A DNA stretch of 64,000 nt from Avibacterium gallinarum (GTDB lineage: Bacteria > Pseudomonadota > Gammaproteobacteria > Enterobacterales > Pasteurellaceae), in the NCBI RefSeq assembly GCF_002921135.1, contig NZ_PQVJ01000011.1, positions 248,001 through 312,000 of the forward strand, read 5' to 3'. Below the pieces are notes generated by a model. The model saw only the letters and a list, made by a program, of their open reading frames with translations, did no database searches and was not told the origin of the DNA. The position numbers and the translations under genes are program-made. The first letter of the stretch is position 1, and each line of letters begins with the position of its first letter. Below are positions 51,544-62,164 of the stretch, in pieces.

Positions 51544-52422
51544 ACTACTTAGAAAAACTACTACAAGGCGCCCCCGTAGAATGGAAAACCCTCGGGGAGA
51601 TGTGTGAAATAGCCAATGTGGGCGTAGATAAAAAGAAAAAAGAAAATGAGAGAGAAGTAAGGCTTCTTAACTTTGTTGATGTTTTCAATAATCAATATAT
51701 TTCCAATGAAACCCCTACAATGGTTGTAACAGCGAGTGAGCAAAAAATTAAAGATTGTGATATAAAAGCAGGAGATGTTTTTATAACTCCGTCGTCAGAG
51801 ATAATTGATGAAATTGGATTTTCCGCAGTGGCAATAGAAGACTTTGATAACGCTGTTTATAGTTCTGGGGGAGGTGGCGGACGTAATAGATTCTTTACAT
51901 AAAACGCCTGTTTATGCCGATAAAGGTTTAAGCATGTGCCGTGTAACAGATATTAAGGGAGGATTCTTAAACCTTGAGGAGACTTTTAAGGTAAGTGAAG
52001 AAGTATTTGCGGAATTTACTAAAAGATACACGCCTAAAAAATATGATTTAGTTATGTCAAGAGTTGGGTCTTATGGTAATGTTAGTATTGTTCCACTCGA
52101 TGATGCAGTATGTATGGGGCAAAATACCGTTGTAATACACTCACATATCAATTCTAAATTTATGTATTATTTTTTGACCTCTAAGTCTGCCCAAGAATTT
52201 ATTGAAAAAAATGTCGGAGGAGGAAATCAAAAAACATTAAGTTTAAAAGCAATTAATTTAATTCCCATCCCCCCGATAGAGGAACAAAAGCGTATTGCGG
52301 GCATTTTAGATAAATTCCATACGCTGGCGCATTCGCTTTCGGAGGGTTTGCCCAAAGAAATCGCCCTACGGCAGAAGCAGTATGCCTATTATCGGGATTT
52401 GTTGCTTGGATTTGATAATTAA
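51540..52422 (+). pseudogene. hsdS: Type I restriction specificity subunit HsdS, internally deleted and frameshifted
   Basis: HsdS recognises DNA through two target recognition domains joined by conserved helices. The first frame (51540-51902) has the start [20 protein letters not shown] and about half of TRD1, then breaks in GGGGGAGGTGGCGG at about 51866. The second frame (open at 51844, ending 52422) begins LGEVADVIDSLHKTPVYA, the typical opening of a TRD. It continues through TRD2 and the conserved coiled end PPIEEQKRIAGILDKFHTLA. Even if joined, the product is about 294 residues against the usual 400 or so. The second half of TRD1 and the central helices are missing, and this is not a simple sequencing slip. 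Neither fragment can give a normal bipartite target. Confidence 0.88.
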
Positions 52423-52440
52423 TATTATACAGGTGTCATT

Positions 52441-54566
52441 ATGAAAATAAACTTAACTTCAAAAGCATTTTTTGAAGATGAAGAGATCCAATTTGATAAA
52501 AAAATTAATTTTGTCTTTGGGAAAAATGGATGTGGTAAATCAACCATTGCTTCACTAATCAAAGAACAACATGACTCAGGGTACGATGTAAGAATATTTG
52601 ATGGATTTGAAGGGGTTGTTAGTGAAAATAAGAGACTAGAAACCGTTATTCTCGGTGAAGAAAATGCCAATATTGATAAAGAAATTAAAGAAAATGAGCT
52701 TGAAATTAAAAAGATAGAAGAACAGATTGAAGAGATTAATGAAAATATTACTAAATCAGAAAAGCAGCCTGAAAACCTATGCTCTCAATACAATGAGAAA
52801 GAAAATAAAGTAAAAGAACAGCGGGGGAAAATTGATAATTTTTGCAGAAACTCAGCCAAAACGATTAAAGATGATATTAGAAGAATTGCTCCAACAACTT
52901 ACGATATTAATAGCTTTAAATTAGATATTCAAAATGCTAAGTCCTTGTCCACCGATGAAATCCAAGAACTTAACGCACTACTTAGGTCAGAACTTAAAAA
53001 AGCAAAAAAATTGAAGCACCATGTTGTGATTTAGAAAAAATTTTGTCAGACGTTAATAGTATTTTGTCAAGCAAAATAAAAGAAGCAAAAATCATACATA
53101 GACTGGACACTGATTCAAAAAAATTTTTTGCAGAGCAAGGATTAAAAATACATAAAGCAGGTGATCACTGTGCTTTTTGTAATGGGATAGTTCAAGAAGA
53201 TATATGGCAAGAGCTTGATACATACTTTTCTGTAAACAAATTCAAAGAGATTCAAGATACTATTCAAAGAAAAATAAAATACTTAGAACAAGTAAAATCA
53301 GCATATGATAATATCAAAATAAATACAAATGAATTCTATTCCTTGCACTCAAATAAGGTAGAGATAGTATCTAATAAAATTAATAAACTCAAAACAGATA
53401 CTCTGAGATTTATAGATAGCTTAATATTAGAATTGACTAAAAAGAAGGATAGTTTATTCTCTCCAAGCAATGAATTATCCTTAGCGATTCCTAATGATAT
53501 TAATCATTGCATTCAAGAATATAATGAATTGGTCAATAAAAATAATAACAATAACCTACAAGAGGAACAAGAGGAAGCTAGAAAAAAACTACGTTATCAT
53601 GCAGTAAAAGAGCATCTTGATGATTTTCATTATGAAGTTGAATGTAATGAGTTTGAAAATAGACAAAAAAACTTTGATAAAGTAAAACAAGATTTTGAAA
53701 AAGAAAAGGATAAAATAAGAAAGCTACAAGAAAATATTGAAGTATTTAAGAAAAAAATTGCTGCTCTTCAAGCTAGCACTCGCAATGAAAAAATTTTAGT
53801 TAGGAAAGTTAATAAAAAACTGGCTTCACATGCTTCTTTTGAACTTGTTTATCAAGAAGATGGCAATGAATATAAGATCAAATGTCTACTGACTAATCAA
53901 GAACGCAATGTTGATGAACTTTCTACTGGAGAGAAAAATATCCTTGCTTTTCTTTACTTTATTGAGAAATTAGCAGAAGCTGATAACAAAAAATGTATTA
54001 TTTTTGACGACCCAATGAACTCTAATGACGATACATTTCAGTATGTAATTATTGAGACCTTACAAAGGTTAGCCCAAAAACTCAATGGAGAAAATAAATT
54101 AATTATACTAACACATAACGCTCATTTTTACTTAAATGTAAAATATGGATTTGATAATAAAAGGGAAAGTTACTCTAAAAATAACTTTATTAGGCTAGAA
54201 AAATTAGATAGAAAAGTACAAATTAAGCATATAGAAAGTAAGCAAGATGATTTTAAAACTAATTATGAATCTCTTTGGTTGGAGTTGGAAGTGTTATTTC
54301 TAAACGATGATATTAAAGAAACCATGATATTAAACCCAATCAGAAGAATTATTGAGACTTATACTAAATTTAACGGATTTAGCTTGACTGAATTCTATTC
54401 AGATATCTCTGGAGCAAAAAAACTATTTGATGTGAACTCACATGCTATAGACGATCTTGAAGCAGAGTTAAATGGAAAAACAAAAGAAGATATCTTAATA
54501 TTAATGAAAGAATGTTTTAAGAAAAATCATTCCTTAAAACATTTTGAACAATACTGGAAACATTAA
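52441..54566 (+). pseudogene. RloC/PrrC-like AAA ATPase, candidate anticodon nuclease, interrupted by one frameshift
   Basis: Two frames (52441-53034 and about 53004-54566) join into a 708-residue protein if one A is added to the A7 run at 53004-53010. The joined protein has Walker A GKNGCGKST (27-35), long coiled coils and a CxxC zinc hook in HCAFCNG (about 244-247). ABC signature LSTGEKNILAF, Walker B CIIFDDPMNSND (about 518-529) and ILTHNAHF follow. Near the end RRIIE (about 635) and NSHA (about 668) match the Arg-x3-Glu...His arrangement of PrrC/RloC anticodon nucleases. Its position between hsdS and hsdR copies the prr locus. Related AAA_13 ATPases share parts of this pattern, so nuclease activity is inferred. 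As written the gene is broken. It is more A-rich than hsdM. Confidence 0.82.
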
Positions 54567-54569
54567 ATT

Positions 54570-57500
54570 ATGCAAACAGAAACCACCCCATCGCCGAAAC
54601 CCCGCAATTCATCATTCTGGATGAATACGAAAAAATCGAACAGCCCAGCCACTACCAAAGTGAGGAGGATTTAGAACGCGAATTCATCGCCGACTTAGTC
54701 CAGCAAGGCTATGAGTTTCGCCAAGATCTCACCACCAATGACAAACTTTTGGCGAATGTGCGTGAACAGCTGGAGCGGCTAAATGAAGTGCGTTTTAGTG
54801 ATGGAGAGTGGGCGCGTTTTGTGGCGGAGTATCTCGATCCGCCTGCGGAAACCCTTATTGATAAAACCCGAAAAATTCACCACGATTATATTTATGATTT
54901 CGTGTTTGATGATGGGCGAATCCAGAACATTTATCTTGTCGATAAAAAGAACATTCAGCGCAATCGCTTGCAGGTGATTTCGCAGTTTGAGCAAACAGGC
55001 ACGCACGCCAACCGCTATGATGTAACGGTGCTGGTGAATGGCTTGCCACTGGTGCAAATTGAGCTAAAAAAACGCGGGGTGGCGATTCGTGAGGCGTTCA
55101 ACCAAGTGCATCGTTACACAAAAGAGAGCTTTAATGCAGAAAACTCCCTGTTTAAATATTTGCAGATTTTCGTCATTTCCAACGGCACGGATACACGCTA
55201 TTTTGCCAACACCACCAAGCGCGATAAAAACAGCTTTGATTTCACCATGAATTGGGCAAGATCGGACAACATGCCAATCAAAGATCTCAAAGATTTTACC
55301 GCTACTTTTTTCCAAAAAAATACCCTGCTTAATGTGTTGCTGCATTATTCCGTTTTTGATGTCAGCAACACGCTGCTGATTATGCGACCTTATCAGATTG
55401 CTGCCACCGAACGCATTCTTTGGAAAATCCGCAGCACCCATCTCAATAACAATTGGAGCAAGCCTGAAAGTGGCGGTTTTATTTGGCACACTACAGGTTC
55501 AGGCAAAACCCTCACCAGTTTTAAAGCGGCACGCCGTGCCACGGAATTGGATTTTATTAGCAAAGTTTTCTTTGTGGTGGATAGAAAAGATTTGGACTAT
55601 CAAACCATGAAGGAATATCAGCGTTTTTCGCCCGATAGCGTCAATGGTTCCGACAGCACCGTTGGCTTAAAACGCAATATTGAAAAAGATGATAATAAAA
55701 TTATCGTCACCACCATTCAAAAACTCAACAATCTGATGAAATCAGAAGACAACTTGCCGATTTACGGGCAGCCTGTGGTGTTTATTTTTGATGAATGCCA
55801 CCGCTCGCAGTTTGGTGAAGCACAGAAAAATCTTAAAAAGAAATTTAAAAAATTCTGCCAGTTTGGTTTCACCGGTACGCCGATTTTTCCTGATGAATAT
55901 GACAACGGTGTATTAGTAAAAAAAGGAAATGCCTTAGGTGCAGAAAGCACGCAAAGCGTTTTTGGTAGTAAATTGCATTCTTATGTCATCACCGATGCCA
56001 TTCGTGATGAGAAAGTGCTGAAATTTAAAGTGGATTATAACGATGTCCGCCCTAAATTTAGAGCTGTGGAGCAAGAGCAAGATCTTAAAGAACTCTCCGC
56101 TCTTGAAAACAAACAAGCCCTTCTGCACCCTGAGCGCTTAAACGAAATTGCCAGTTATGTCTTGAAACACTTCAAACAAAAAACCCACCGCCTCAATGCC
56201 TCAGGCAAGGGCTTTAATGCGATGTTTGTCGTAAGCAGTGTGGAAGCCGCTAAGCATTATTATGAGATTTTTAAACAATTACAAAGTGCGGTAGAAAATC
56301 CGCTAAAAATTGCTACCATTTTTTCTTTCGCGCCCAATGAAGCGCAAGATGCCATTGGCGATATTGAAGATGAAAACTTTGAACCCACGGCGATGAACAG
56401 CTCTGCTAAAGAATTTTTGCAGGCAGCCATTGGCGACTATAACGCTATGTTCCAAACCAATTACGGTGTAGACAGCAAGGAATTTCAAAACTATTACCGT
56501 GACCTTGCCAAACGGGTCAAAAATCAAGAAATTGATCTGCTGATTGTAGTGAGCATGTTTTTAACGGGTTTTGATGCGCCAACCTTAAATACCCTATTTG
56601 TAGATAAAAACCTGCGTTATCACGGGCTGATTCAAGCCTATTCACGCACCAACCGCATTTTTAACCGCACTAAAACCTTTGGCAATATTGGGACTTTCCG
56701 TGATTTAGAACAAGCCACTATTGATGCCATTACTCTTTTTGGCAATGCTAATACTAATACCGCAAATGTGGTGCTAGAACGTAGTTATCAGGATTATATG
56801 AATGGTTATGTGAATGATGCGGGTGAGCGAGTTCGAGGATATAAAGAAATTGTTAAAGAGTTGCAAACGAGATTTCCTGATCCAACTGCTATAGAAAAAG
56901 AATCAGATAAGAAAGCCTTTGCAAAATTATTTGGTGAGTATTTGCGTATTGATAATATTCTAAGAAATTATGATGAATATAATGCAATCACAGATAGCAG
57001 TAATTCTGGAAATCAAATTAATGAGGAAAATGGTGAATATGTAACATATCCTATTGTTCTGCCTGAGAAAATCCGCCAAGACTATCTTTCTACTTATAAT
57101 GATATTCGTGATTGGCAGCGCCAACAAACTGATGGGAATGGTCAAGAAAGATTAGATATTGATTGGAGTGATGTAGTTTTCGAGGTTGATCTATTAAAAT
57201 CACAAGAAATTAATTTAGATTATATTTTAGAATTAATTTTTAATGAAAATAAGAAAACCGATAATAAACCTGATTTAATTAAAGAAGCACGCAGAATTAT
57301 TCGTTCCAGTGTAGGACATCGAGCCAAAGAAAGTTTAATTATTGACTTTATTCAGCAAACTGATCTTAATAGCATTCCTGATAGAGTTGAAGTTATAGAG
57401 TCCTTTTATAAATTTGCCCAATTAGAGCAAGAAAAAGAAGCGAATGAACTCATTAAGAATGAAAAACTTAATGAAGAAGCTGCAAAACGCTATATTTCAA

Positions 57501-57664
57501 CCTCTTTAAAACGTGGCTATGCAAGTGAAAATGGTACAGCATTAAATGAAGCATTGCCAAAACTTAGTCCTTTAAATCCTCAATATAGAACGAAAAAACA
57601 AGCTGTCTTTAAAAGGATTGCTGCTTTTGTAGAGAAATTTAAAAATATTGGAAGGAAAATTTAA
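54570..57664 (+). pseudogene. hsdR: Type I restriction endonuclease subunit HsdR, frameshifted near the N-terminus
   Basis: HsdR translocates and cuts unmodified DNA. The expected start is ATG 54570 (MQTETTP...), three bases after the ATPase gene. The frame breaks within the C4 run near 54585, and one extra C restores [18 protein letters not shown] and joins the long frame, total about 1,031 residues. The open part has the nuclease motif region [21 protein letters not shown] (shortened: IELKKRG), Walker A HTTGSGKT, the DECH box [11 protein letters not shown] and the helicase motif GFTGTPIF. A later TTG at 54749 could begin a 971-residue protein lacking the first 60 residues. Base composition turns more AT-rich after about 56,800. 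Confidence 0.9.
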
Positions 57665-57681
57665 ACAGCAAAAACATAAAA

Positions 57682-57703
57682 AACGCCAGTACTCACTGGC
57701 GTT
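57682..57703 (-). terminator. Intrinsic terminator of alaA
   Basis: A 9-bp stem AACGCCAGT / ACTGGCGTT with a 4-base loop, followed on the minus strand by TTTTATGTTTTT. It also lies just past the hsdR stop. Confidence 0.85.
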
Positions 57704-57715
57704 AAAGTTCATATA

Positions 57716-58930
57716 TTACTGACGATAATTAGCTAAAAAACGCCCTAACTTAGAAAGTGCATCTTCAATTTGATTCACATAAGGCAAGGTTACAATGCGG
57801 AAGTGATCAGGGGAATGCCAGTTAAAACCGCGTCCGTGTACTAATAACACTTTCTCTTGACGTAATAAATCCAGCACCATTTTTTCATCATCATAAATAT
57901 TGAATTTTTTCACATCAATTTTCGGGAACATATAAAGCGCGCCCATTGGCTTAACACAACTTACCCCAGGGATTTGATTAATCAGTTCATAGGCTTTGTT
58001 GCGCTGTTCTAATAAGCGTCCACCCGGCAGAATAAATTCATTAATGCTTTGATAGCCACCTAATGCGGTTTGAATGGCGTGTTGCATTGGGTGGTTGGCG
58101 CATAAACGCATTGAAGCCAGCATATCCAAGCCTTCAATATAGCCTTTTGCCTGATGTTTCGGGCCGTTTAAAATCATCCAGCCTTGACGGAAACCTGCCA
58201 CGCGATAAGATTTTGACAAACCATTAAAGGTAATAGTTAATAAATCCGGTGCAAGGGCAGCAATATGATGATGAACCGCATTGTCATACAAAATTTTGTC
58301 GTAAATTTCATCGGCAAAAATAATTAAATTATGCTCACGAGCAATACCCACAATGCCTTGCAATAAATCTTTGCTATACACTGCGCCTGTTGGGTTATTC
58401 GGGTTGATAATCACAATAGCTTTGGTGCGCGAAGTGATTTTGCTTTTAATATCCTCTAAATCAGGAAACCAATCTGCCTGTTCATCACATAAATAATGCA
58501 CTGCTTTTCCGCCAGCAAGGGTGGCTGCGGCCGTCCATAATGGATAATCTGGCATTGGGATCAATACTTCATCATCATTATTCAGCAAGGCTTGCATTGA
58601 CATCATTATCAGCTCAGACACACCATTGCCGATATACACATCATTCACATTGGCGCCGTGAATGCCTTTTGACTGGTAATACTGCACAATGGCTTTGCGC
58701 GCAGAATATAACCCTTTGGAATCGCAATACCCCTGTGCCGCAGGGAGATTACGCAAAATATCCACCAAAATTTCATCTGGTGCTTCAAAACCAAAAGGCG
58801 CGGGATTGCCGATATTTAATTTTAAGATTTTATGCCCGTCTTCTTCCAAACGCAGTGCTTCTTTATGCACTGGCCCACGAATATCGTAACAAACGTGTTC
58901 TAACTTGCTTGATTTAGGAAATTTTGTCAT
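57716..58930 (-). CDS. alaA: Alanine aminotransferase AlaA (PLP-dependent class I)
   Basis: AlaA makes alanine from pyruvate and glutamate. I start at 58930 (MTKFPKSSKLEHVCYDIRGP, 404 residues), where E. coli AlaA begins, rather than eight codons upstream. The PLP lysine is in TFNGLSKSYRVAGFRQGWM (about 240), with NPNNPTGAVYS (about 175) and ADEIYDKILYD typical of the class I fold. It stands alone with its own terminator and closes the right edge of the restriction island. Confidence 0.92.
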   Translation of the reverse strand: MTKFPKSSKLEHVCYDIRGPVHKEALRLEEDGHKILKLNIGNPAPFGFEAPDEILVDILRNLPAAQGYCDSKGLYSARKAIVQYYQSKGIHGANVNDVYIGNGVSELIMMSMQALLNNDDEVLIPMPDYPLWTAAATLAGGKAVHYLCDEQADWFPDLEDIKSKITSRTKAIVIINPNNPTGAVYSKDLLQGIVGIAREHNLIIFADEIYDKILYDNAVHHHIAALAPDLLTITFNGLSKSYRVAGFRQGWMILNGPKHQAKGYIEGLDMLASMRLCANHPMQHAIQTALGGYQSINEFILPGGRLLEQRNKAYELINQIPGVSCVKPMGALYMFPKIDVKKFNIYDDEKMVLDLLRQEKVLLVHGRGFNWHSPDHFRIVTLPYVNQIEDALSKLGRFLANYRQ

Positions 58931-59136
58931 TGTTATTATCCTTTTGGTTACCAAAAATAATGTTGCGTGCTGTTATCATTGGGGTAAAAAATTGCCGATA
59001 AAAATCGGCGTATTTCTCACCGCACTTTACGCTTATTTTGCAAAGATGAAAAGATTTTATAAAAAATTCTGCCAAAGTGCGGTAGAATTAGCCCTTATTT
59101 TTAACTGATTTTTTTGCCAAAAACAACGCTTTTTAA

Positions 59137-60411
59137 ATGGATAATTTGCAATCAATTAAACAACAGCTGATCGAGAGAATTTCCCCTACGCTGCCTACGC
59201 AACAAGGGATCGCTTGCGTGCAGGCAGAAATTGAAACCGATCTCAATTTGTTAAGCTGGTTAAAAGGGCAAAAAACCTATCCGCAGTTTTACTTGAATTT
59301 GCGCGATAGCACCCAAGTTGTGGCGGCTATCGGACAAGTGCGCGACTTTTCGCAATTAAATCAGGCGCAAGCCTTTATGCAGCAAAGTGGCTATCCTTTG
59401 GTAGGTGGCGTGCAATTTTATGGCGAAAGCCAATTTGTCTTGCCGCGTCTGTATTTGCAACAGCAAGAAAATAAGTTAAACATTCAGTTATTTATCGATC
59501 AAACAAAAGATATTGAGCAAGAACACCAAGCCTGTTTAAACGCATTAAAAACCTTTGAAAAAAGCACCGCACTTTGCCCAATTCAACAATCCATTCATTT
59601 TGAAAAAAAACGGGCAGAACAACGCGAATGGTGCGAATGGGTGGAAAAAGGTTTACAGCACATTAAACAAGGCGTGCTAAATAAGATTGTGTTGGCCAAT
59701 GAAACCCTTTTCCAATCAGAAGGCAAACTGAACGCCTATGATTTTTTGGGCGAAAGTGAACGCTATAATTTCGGTTGCTATCATTTTCTTTTTGCCGAAG
59801 CGGAAGAATGTATTTTTATTGGCTCCAGCCCTGAACGCCTGTATCAACGGCAAGGTTCACAGCTGCAAACTGAGGCCTTAGCTGGCACGGCGTTAGTGGG
59901 TGAAAATGCGCAAGAAACTGAACAACAAGCGCAATGGTTGTTGCAAGATGAAAAGAATATTTATGAAAATCAATTAGTTGTTGATGATATTAAACAACAT
60001 CTTGCTCCTTATAGCCAGCACATTACGGTGTCCCCTTTGGGCTTGAAAACCTTACGTCAGGTACAGCATTTAAGACGCCAAATTTCAGCGCAAATTTCCC
60101 CTGAATATGGTGATGATATTTTCTTGAACGCCATTCACCCCACCGCGGCTGTGGCAGGCTTAGGACGCAACGAGGCGCTTGCCTTTTTACGCCAAACGGA
60201 AACCTTTGACCGCCGTTGGTACGCAGGGACATTAGGCGTAATGCAAAAAGAATGGGCTGAATTTTGCGTTGCCATTCGCTCTGCATTCATTGAGCAAGAA
60301 CAAATTCGCGTTTTTGCCGGTGCAGGGATTGTTGAAGGCTCTATTCCCTTGTTAGAATGGCAAGAAATTGAGCGTAAAGCCTTAGGATTAATTTCTTTAT
60401 TACAAGAATAA
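59137..60411 (+). CDS. menF: Isochorismate synthase MenF
   Basis: MenF converts chorismate to isochorismate, the entry to menaquinone synthesis. The 424-residue chorismate-binding enzyme shows the C-terminal catalytic region: KIVLANET (about 186), FIGSSPERLYQ, LAGTALVG, HPTAAVAGLGRNEAL and RRWYAGTLG, with RVFAGAGIVEGSIPLLEWQE near the end. It is followed by menD after 31 bases and then menH, an intact menF-menD-menH run. menC, menE and menB are not in this window. Confidence 0.93.
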   Translation: MDNLQSIKQQLIERISPTLPTQQGIACVQAEIETDLNLLSWLKGQKTYPQFYLNLRDSTQVVAAIGQVRDFSQLNQAQAFMQQSGYPLVGGVQFYGESQFVLPRLYLQQQENKLNIQLFIDQTKDIEQEHQACLNALKTFEKSTALCPIQQSIHFEKKRAEQREWCEWVEKGLQHIKQGVLNKIVLANETLFQSEGKLNAYDFLGESERYNFGCYHFLFAEAEECIFIGSSPERLYQRQGSQLQTEALAGTALVGENAQETEQQAQWLLQDEKNIYENQLVVDDIKQHLAPYSQHITVSPLGLKTLRQVQHLRRQISAQISPEYGDDIFLNAIHPTAAVAGLGRNEALAFLRQTETFDRRWYAGTLGVMQKEWAEFCVAIRSAFIEQEQIRVFAGAGIVEGSIPLLEWQEIERKALGLISLLQE

Positions 60412-60442
60412 AAAAGAACGGACAAAATAAACGGAGAACCCT

Positions 60443-62149
60443 ATGTCAGTGAGTGTATTTAATCGTTGTTGGTCAAAAGTGATCTTGGAAACCCTTGTGC
60501 GCCAAGGTGTCAGCCATTTTTGCATTGCCCCCGGTTCTCGTTCTACTCCACTCACGTTAGAAGTGGCACGCCTTGAACAAGGTGGCAAAGCCAAATGCCA
60601 TACTCATTTTGATGAGCGTGGTTTGGGCTTTCTCGCCCTTGGCTTAGCCAAAGCGCATAAAAACCCCGTGGCGATTATTGTTACTTCTGGCACCGCGGTG
60701 GCAAATCTTTATCCTGCGGTGATTGAAGCGCGCCAAAGTGGGGTTAATCTCATTGTATTAAGCGCTGATCGCCCACCAGAATTATTAGAGTGCGGTGCAA
60801 ATCAAGCGATTTTACAGCACAATATTTTTGCCGATTATCCTGTGGCAACGGTGGACTTACCGCGCCCTAGCCAAGATTACACGCCAAATTGGTTGATTTC
60901 AATTGTGGAACAGGCTTGTTATCGCCAAAGTCAGCACGCTGGCGTGGTGCATATTAATGTGCCATTTGCGGAGCCATTGTATGAAGCCAATGCAGATCAG
61001 ATTGATCAACATTCTTGGCTTGCGCCGATTCAGCGTTGGTTAAGCCAAAATAAGCCGTGGCATAATCATCAGGCGCCACAACGAGAAGTGGTAATGCACG
61101 AACATTGGGATCATTGGCGCACAAAACGTGGGATCATCTTGGTCGGCAAACTGCCACCAGAGCAATCGATGGGCATTCGCACTTGGGCTGAAACCCAAGG
61201 TTGGATTATGCTCACCGATATTCAATCAGGCGTTGAGCCAACCCTACCTTATGCCGATATTTGGCTGGCAAATCAAACTGTTAAGCAAAAATTGCTGGAA
61301 GCAGATATTGTGTTGCAATTTGGTTCGCATTTTATCAGCAAGCGCATTAATCAATTTATGGCGGCGTTTAAAGGGGAGTATTGGATCGTTGAGCCGTCAG
61401 ATAATTCAGTTGATCCAAACCATCACGCGCACACCCGTTTTAATGGCAAAATTCACCATTGGTTACGCGCTCACCCACCGTTGCGCCAAAAACCTTGGCT
61501 ACTCGAGCCAATCGCCCTTGCCAAGTTCTGCGCAAGCTTTGTAGAACAGCAAGTGGGGGGCAATTTGAATGAAGCCTCTTTAGCCCATCATTTAGAGCGT
61601 TTATTGCCAAACAATGGACTGCTCTTTTTAGGCAACAGCCTATTTGTGCGCTTGGTTGATGCGCTCACCAAGCTGCCTGAAGGCTACCCTGTTTACACCA
61701 ACCGTGGCGCAAGTGGCATTGACGGCTTGCTCGCCACCACTGCAGGGTTAAGTTTAGGCTCAAATCAGCCTGTGGTTGCGATGTTAGGGGATACTTCTGC
61801 CCTATACGATCTCAATTCCTTAGCATTGCTTAAAAAAGTAAACCAGCCAACCATTATTTTTGTTATCAACAATAACGGCGGTGCAATTTTCGATATGCTG
61901 CCTGTGGATGCAGAAATGAAAGATAAATTCTATCGTATGCCACATAATTTAGAATTTTCTCACGCAGCATCAATGTTTGATCTCAAATATGCGCGCCCTT
62001 ACACTTGGGCTGATTTAAGCTCGGTGCTGAAACAGGCTTATTTCCGCCGTGAAGCCACCTTGATTGAAATTAAGGTAAACAACAGTGATGGCAGCAATAT
62101 TTATAAACGCCTGATTGAACAAATTAGCCACGCGGTGATTGGCGCATAA
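60443..62149 (+). CDS. menD: SEPHCHC synthase MenD
   Basis: MenD is the thiamine diphosphate enzyme that joins 2-oxoglutarate and isochorismate to form SEPHCHC. The 568-residue protein has CIAPGSRSTPLTL (about 29-41) and HFDERGLGFLALGLAKA with the catalytic Glu (about 55). The ThDP motif starts near GDTSALYDLNSLALL and ends with FVINNNGGAIFDMLP. GGAGAA precedes the ATG. It lies between menF and menH. Confidence 0.95.
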   Translation: MSVSVFNRCWSKVILETLVRQGVSHFCIAPGSRSTPLTLEVARLEQGGKAKCHTHFDERGLGFLALGLAKAHKNPVAIIVTSGTAVANLYPAVIEARQSGVNLIVLSADRPPELLECGANQAILQHNIFADYPVATVDLPRPSQDYTPNWLISIVEQACYRQSQHAGVVHINVPFAEPLYEANADQIDQHSWLAPIQRWLSQNKPWHNHQAPQREVVMHEHWDHWRTKRGIILVGKLPPEQSMGIRTWAETQGWIMLTDIQSGVEPTLPYADIWLANQTVKQKLLEADIVLQFGSHFISKRINQFMAAFKGEYWIVEPSDNSVDPNHHAHTRFNGKIHHWLRAHPPLRQKPWLLEPIALAKFCASFVEQQVGGNLNEASLAHHLERLLPNNGLLFLGNSLFVRLVDALTKLPEGYPVYTNRGASGIDGLLATTAGLSLGSNQPVVAMLGDTSALYDLNSLALLKKVNQPTIIFVINNNGGAIFDMLPVDAEMKDKFYRMPHNLEFSHAASMFDLKYARPYTWADLSSVLKQAYFRREATLIEIKVNNSDGSNIYKRLIEQISHAVIGA

Positions 62150-62164
62150 CTTCTCAATAACAAA

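Noticed and set aside
55064-55489. 141-residue minus-strand frame inside hsdR
   Set aside because: It lies wholly within the helicase-coding frame of hsdR and matches nothing known.
49016-57664. Integrase or attachment sites bounding the restriction island
   Set aside because: The island is flanked by fadR and alaA with no tRNA, integrase or direct repeats visible.
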